This document shows, in pieces, positions 62,022 through 64,000 of a stretch of 64,000 nucleotides of DNA. The DNA is taken from positions 3,782,001 through 3,846,000 of the forward strand of contig NZ_CP059556.1 of NCBI RefSeq assembly GCF_024734405.1, read 5' to 3'. The notes below the pieces were generated by a model, which ran no database searches, had not been told where the DNA came from, and was given only the letters and a program-made list of their open reading frames with translations. The first letter of the stretch is position 1, and the number at the start of each line of letters is the position of its first letter. Origin of the DNA: Saccharopolyspora gregorii (GTDB lineage Bacteria > Actinomycetota > Actinomycetes > Mycobacteriales > Pseudonocardiaceae). Position numbers and translations under genes: made by a program.

Positions 62022-62062
62022 GACACGGTGTCATATTAGACAGAGTGTCAATAAGGTGTCGA
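62022..62062 (-). promoter_or_regulatory. Promoter flanked by two 11-bp dyads upstream of the diiron oxygenase
   Basis: On the minus strand TCGACA (62062-62057) and TAATAT (62038-62033) are 18 bases apart and form a good housekeeping promoter. GACACGGTGTC (62022-62032) and GACAGAGTGTC (62039-62049), 17 bp apart, lie directly on both sides of the -10 box. A regulator bound there would block polymerase. Confidence 0.65.
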
Positions 62063-62245
62063 GCCGTCCTCCTCGACGGCACCCGACCAGCCGAGCGCGC
62101 CCGCGCGGCACGCGGCGAACGACGGCCCGCTCGCCGCCCGGAGGGCCCGGGCAGCCGCCCGCCGACTTCCCAGTCAGTCGACTGCCTTACAGTGGGTCGT
62201 GCGCCGACCGGTCCGCCGGGCGAGGCCGACGAAAGGAGCGATCCG

Positions 62246-63151
62246 ATGTCCGTCCTGTCCCGCCCCGCGGTGGCCGCCCTCGCCGCGAAAGCCATGCAGC
62301 GCGCCGTCGCCCGGGTCCGCCCGCCGCGCGACCGGTTCCCCGAGTTCCCGGGCCGCACCGAGGAGCTCACCGTCCCCACCGCGGCGGGCCCGGCCCGCGC
62401 GGTGCTGTACCGGCCGGACGCGACCGGGGGAACCGTGCCGCTGCACGTCAACTTCCACGGCGGCGGCTTCGTCATGGGGCTGACCGAACTCGACGACCCG
62501 CTGTGCAGGCTCATCGCCGGGACCGCGGAGGTCGCGGTGCTCAACGTCGATTACGTCCTCGCGCCGCAGCACCCGTTCCCCGCCCCGCCGCGGCAGGCGT
62601 TCGACGTGGTCCGCTGGGCCGCCGAGCACGGCGATCGGTACGGCTGGGACGGCTCCCGGCTGTCGGTCGGCGGGCAGAGCGCAGGCGGCTCGCTCGCCGC
62701 CGCCGTCGCGCGCCAGGCCTTCGAGCAGGGCGGGCCGCGGATCGCGCTGCAGGCGCTGCACTACCCGTCGCTGGACCTGGTCACCCCGTTCCGGGACAAG
62801 GGATCGCCGCTGCCCAAGCCGATGCTGCGCCCGTGGATGGCGGAGGTCTTCAACGCCTCCTACCTCCGGGACCCGCGCTGGGCCGACGACCGGTTGCACT
62901 CCCCCGCCGCACCCGGGGACACCACCGACCTCACCGGCATCGCGCCCGCGCTGGTCGTCACCGCCGAGCACGACGTGCTGCGCGGCGAGGGCGAGCGCTA
63001 CGCGGAACGGCTGCGCGAGGCGGGAGCGCTCGTGCGGCACCACGTGGTCGCCGGGGCCGACCACGGCTACGACGTGCGGGACCCGGACCGGGCCCGCGCC
63101 GGCTACGACCTGATCGCCCACCACGTGCGGCGAGCGCTGCACGCGGACTGA
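62246..63151 (+). CDS. HSL-family alpha/beta hydrolase (esterase)
   Basis: ATG at 62246 has AAAGGAG about nine bases upstream. The 301-residue protein shows the hormone-sensitive-lipase family order: oxyanion motif VNFHGGGFVMGLTELDDPLCR, AVLNVDYVLAPQHPFPAPPRQAFDVVRWAAEHG, nucleophile VGGQSAGGSLAAAVARQA, acid VVTAEHDVLRGEGERYAERL and catalytic His VAGADHGYDVRD. It hydrolyses short acyl esters; the physiological substrate is unknown. It is followed after 116 bases by the SDR gene and is divergent from the diiron oxygenase operon. A 10-bp palindrome, CAGTCGACTG, at 62175-62184 lies in its promoter region and may be an operator. Confidence 0.9.
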   Translation: MSVLSRPAVAALAAKAMQRAVARVRPPRDRFPEFPGRTEELTVPTAAGPARAVLYRPDATGGTVPLHVNFHGGGFVMGLTELDDPLCRLIAGTAEVAVLNVDYVLAPQHPFPAPPRQAFDVVRWAAEHGDRYGWDGSRLSVGGQSAGGSLAAAVARQAFEQGGPRIALQALHYPSLDLVTPFRDKGSPLPKPMLRPWMAEVFNASYLRDPRWADDRLHSPAAPGDTTDLTGIAPALVVTAEHDVLRGEGERYAERLREAGALVRHHVVAGADHGYDVRDPDRARAGYDLIAHHVRRALHAD

Positions 63152-63267
63152 CACCGCCCACCGGCTCCCGCAGCACGGGGCGCGAAGCCCGGCGCGGGAG
63201 GCGCAAAGCCGGACGGATCCCGCGCTCGGCACCGCCCCCGGGATCCGGTCGACAGGAGGGAAACCCG

Positions 63268-64000
63268 ATGACCGCCACCCCGCTGTCCCCCGAGTCCACA
63301 GTGGCCGAATGGCTCGACCACCCCGCGGGCGGCCCGATCCTGCGCCGGATGCTGGCGGAGAACGGGCAGAGCGCCGCGGCGCTGCGCTCGGTGCGCCGGT
63401 TCCGGATGAGCAGGCTCGTCGCGCTCAGCGGCGGGCGGCTCAGCACCGAGGAGGTGGACCGGCTGGCCGCCGAGGCCAACGCCACCGCCGTCCCCGACGC
63501 GGCAGACGCTCCCACCCCGCCGCCGCGCCCGGAGTGGCGAGAGCGCACCACGCCCGGCCGCTTCACCGGCAGCACCGCCATCATCACCGGCGCGGGCTCC
63601 GGCATCGGCCGGGCCACCGCCTCCCGCGTCGCCCGCGAGGGCGGCCGGGTCGTGGCGGCCGACGTCGACCCGGGCCGCCTCGACGCGCTGGTCGCCGAGC
63701 ACGCCGAGCACGAGGTGGTGCCGGTCCGCGCCGACATCACCGACCCGGACGGGATCGCCGCGATCGTGGCCGCCGCGGACGGCAGGGTCGACGCGCTCGC
63801 CAACGTCGCCGGGATCACCGACGGGATGGTGCCGCTGCACGAGGTGGACGACGAGCTGTGGCACCGGGTCTTCGAGGTCAACCTGCACGGCATGTTCCGG
63901 CTGACCCGCGCGGTGCTGCCGCTGATGCGCGCCGCCGGGCGGGGTTCGATCGTCAACGTGTCCTCGGAGGCGGCGCTGCGCGGCTCGACGGCGGGCACCG
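63268..64000 (+). CDS. SDR-family oxidoreductase with N-terminal extension, truncated by the window edge
   Basis: ATG at 63268 has AGGAGG seven bases upstream. The frame is open to the window end (244 codons). The first 95 residues (TVAEWLDHPAGGPILRRMLAENGQSAAALRSVRRFRMSRLVALSGGRLS) are a helical extension resembling a segment also seen in some glycoside hydrolases and SDR proteins of actinomycetes. The Rossmann domain starts TPGRFTGSTAIITGAGSGIGRATASRVAREGGRVVAADVD with TGxxxGIG, then ADITDPDG, LANVAGITDG, and the strand leading to the active site, VNVSSEAALRGST. The catalytic Tyr and Lys lie outside the window. It probably reduces or oxidises a hydroxyl/keto group using NAD(P). Likely co-transcribed with the esterase. 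Confidence 0.9.
   Translation, partial: MTATPLSPESTVAEWLDHPAGGPILRRMLAENGQSAAALRSVRRFRMSRLVALSGGRLSTEEVDRLAAEANATAVPDAADAPTPPPRPEWRERTTPGRFTGSTAIITGAGSGIGRATASRVAREGGRVVAADVDPGRLDALVAEHAEHEVVPVRADITDPDGIAAIVAAADGRVDALANVAGITDGMVPLHEVDDELWHRVFEVNLHGMFRLTRAVLPLMRAAGRGSIVNVSSEAALRGSTAGT

Overview
The window is about 64 kb of very GC-rich DNA with strong GC bias at third codon positions, many GTG starts, GGAGG-type ribosome binding sites and strong GC hairpins as terminators. Gene content (SARP and NB-ARC regulators, type II polyketide synthase, DasR-like chitinase operators, FprB, GpgS, F420-type oxidoreductase fold, Methyltransf_19, DUF6801, DUF5997, Rv1733c-like protein) points to a filamentous actinomycete, most likely Pseudonocardiaceae (Saccharopolyspora-like). 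The genus is an inference. No tRNA, rRNA, CRISPR array, insertion sequence or integrase was recognised.

Layout. 0-5 kb: a truncated STAND NTPase, a secreted CocE-type hydrolase, a secreted DUF6801 protein and an anti-sigma-like protein. 5-13.5 kb: regulators with internal duplications (tandem HxlR, tandem XRE), a decayed DUF4011 helicase remnant, an XRE/TPR regulator, a luciferase-like monooxygenase whose 3' end holds a perfect 19-bp inverted repeat, and a membrane NACHT NTPase. 13.5-20.2 kb: sugar and pectin catabolism (LysR regulator, ketoglutarate semialdehyde dehydrogenase, PL11 rhamnogalacturonan lyase behind a LacI-type palindrome). 21.9-25.2 kb: a compact type II PKS operon (putative leader ORF, KS-alpha, KS-beta, ACP, aromatase/cyclase). 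25.6-35.6 kb: methyltransferase, NB-ARC/TPR protein, PfkB kinase, a SARP regulator with degenerate Walker motifs, epoxide-hydrolase-like protein and a Ser/Thr kinase. 35.6-45.7 kb: transport block (AzlCD with Lrp regulator; cystine-type ABC system with a receptor-permease fusion; cobalamin riboswitch with a three-gene BtuCDF-type operon; MFS exporter facing its LacI regulator). 45.9-53.2 kb: UvrA2-like protein, a GT-B-like protein containing an 8-bp tandem repeat, another NB-ARC protein and GpgS. 53.2-54.3 kb: two decayed genes. 54.5-57.7 kb: two GH18 chitinases behind two DasR-like sites, and a universal stress protein. 57.8-64 kb: a CbiX-like/2Fe-2S fusion, TetR regulator, FprB plus AurF-like diiron oxygenase operon, an esterase and a truncated SDR.

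How the parts fit. Three NB-ARC proteins share a short N-terminal motif around VVQAG and a following F-x-N-R/N motif before the P-loop, so they look like one expanded STAND signalling family. FprB directly downstream of the diiron oxygenase is a plausible electron-supply pair. The PKS operon could build an unreduced aromatic polyketide because it has a minimal PKS and a cyclase but no ketoreductase. Several regulator-operator pairs can be read directly: LacI/MFS, DasR/chitinases, riboswitch/B12 uptake and Lrp/AzlCD.
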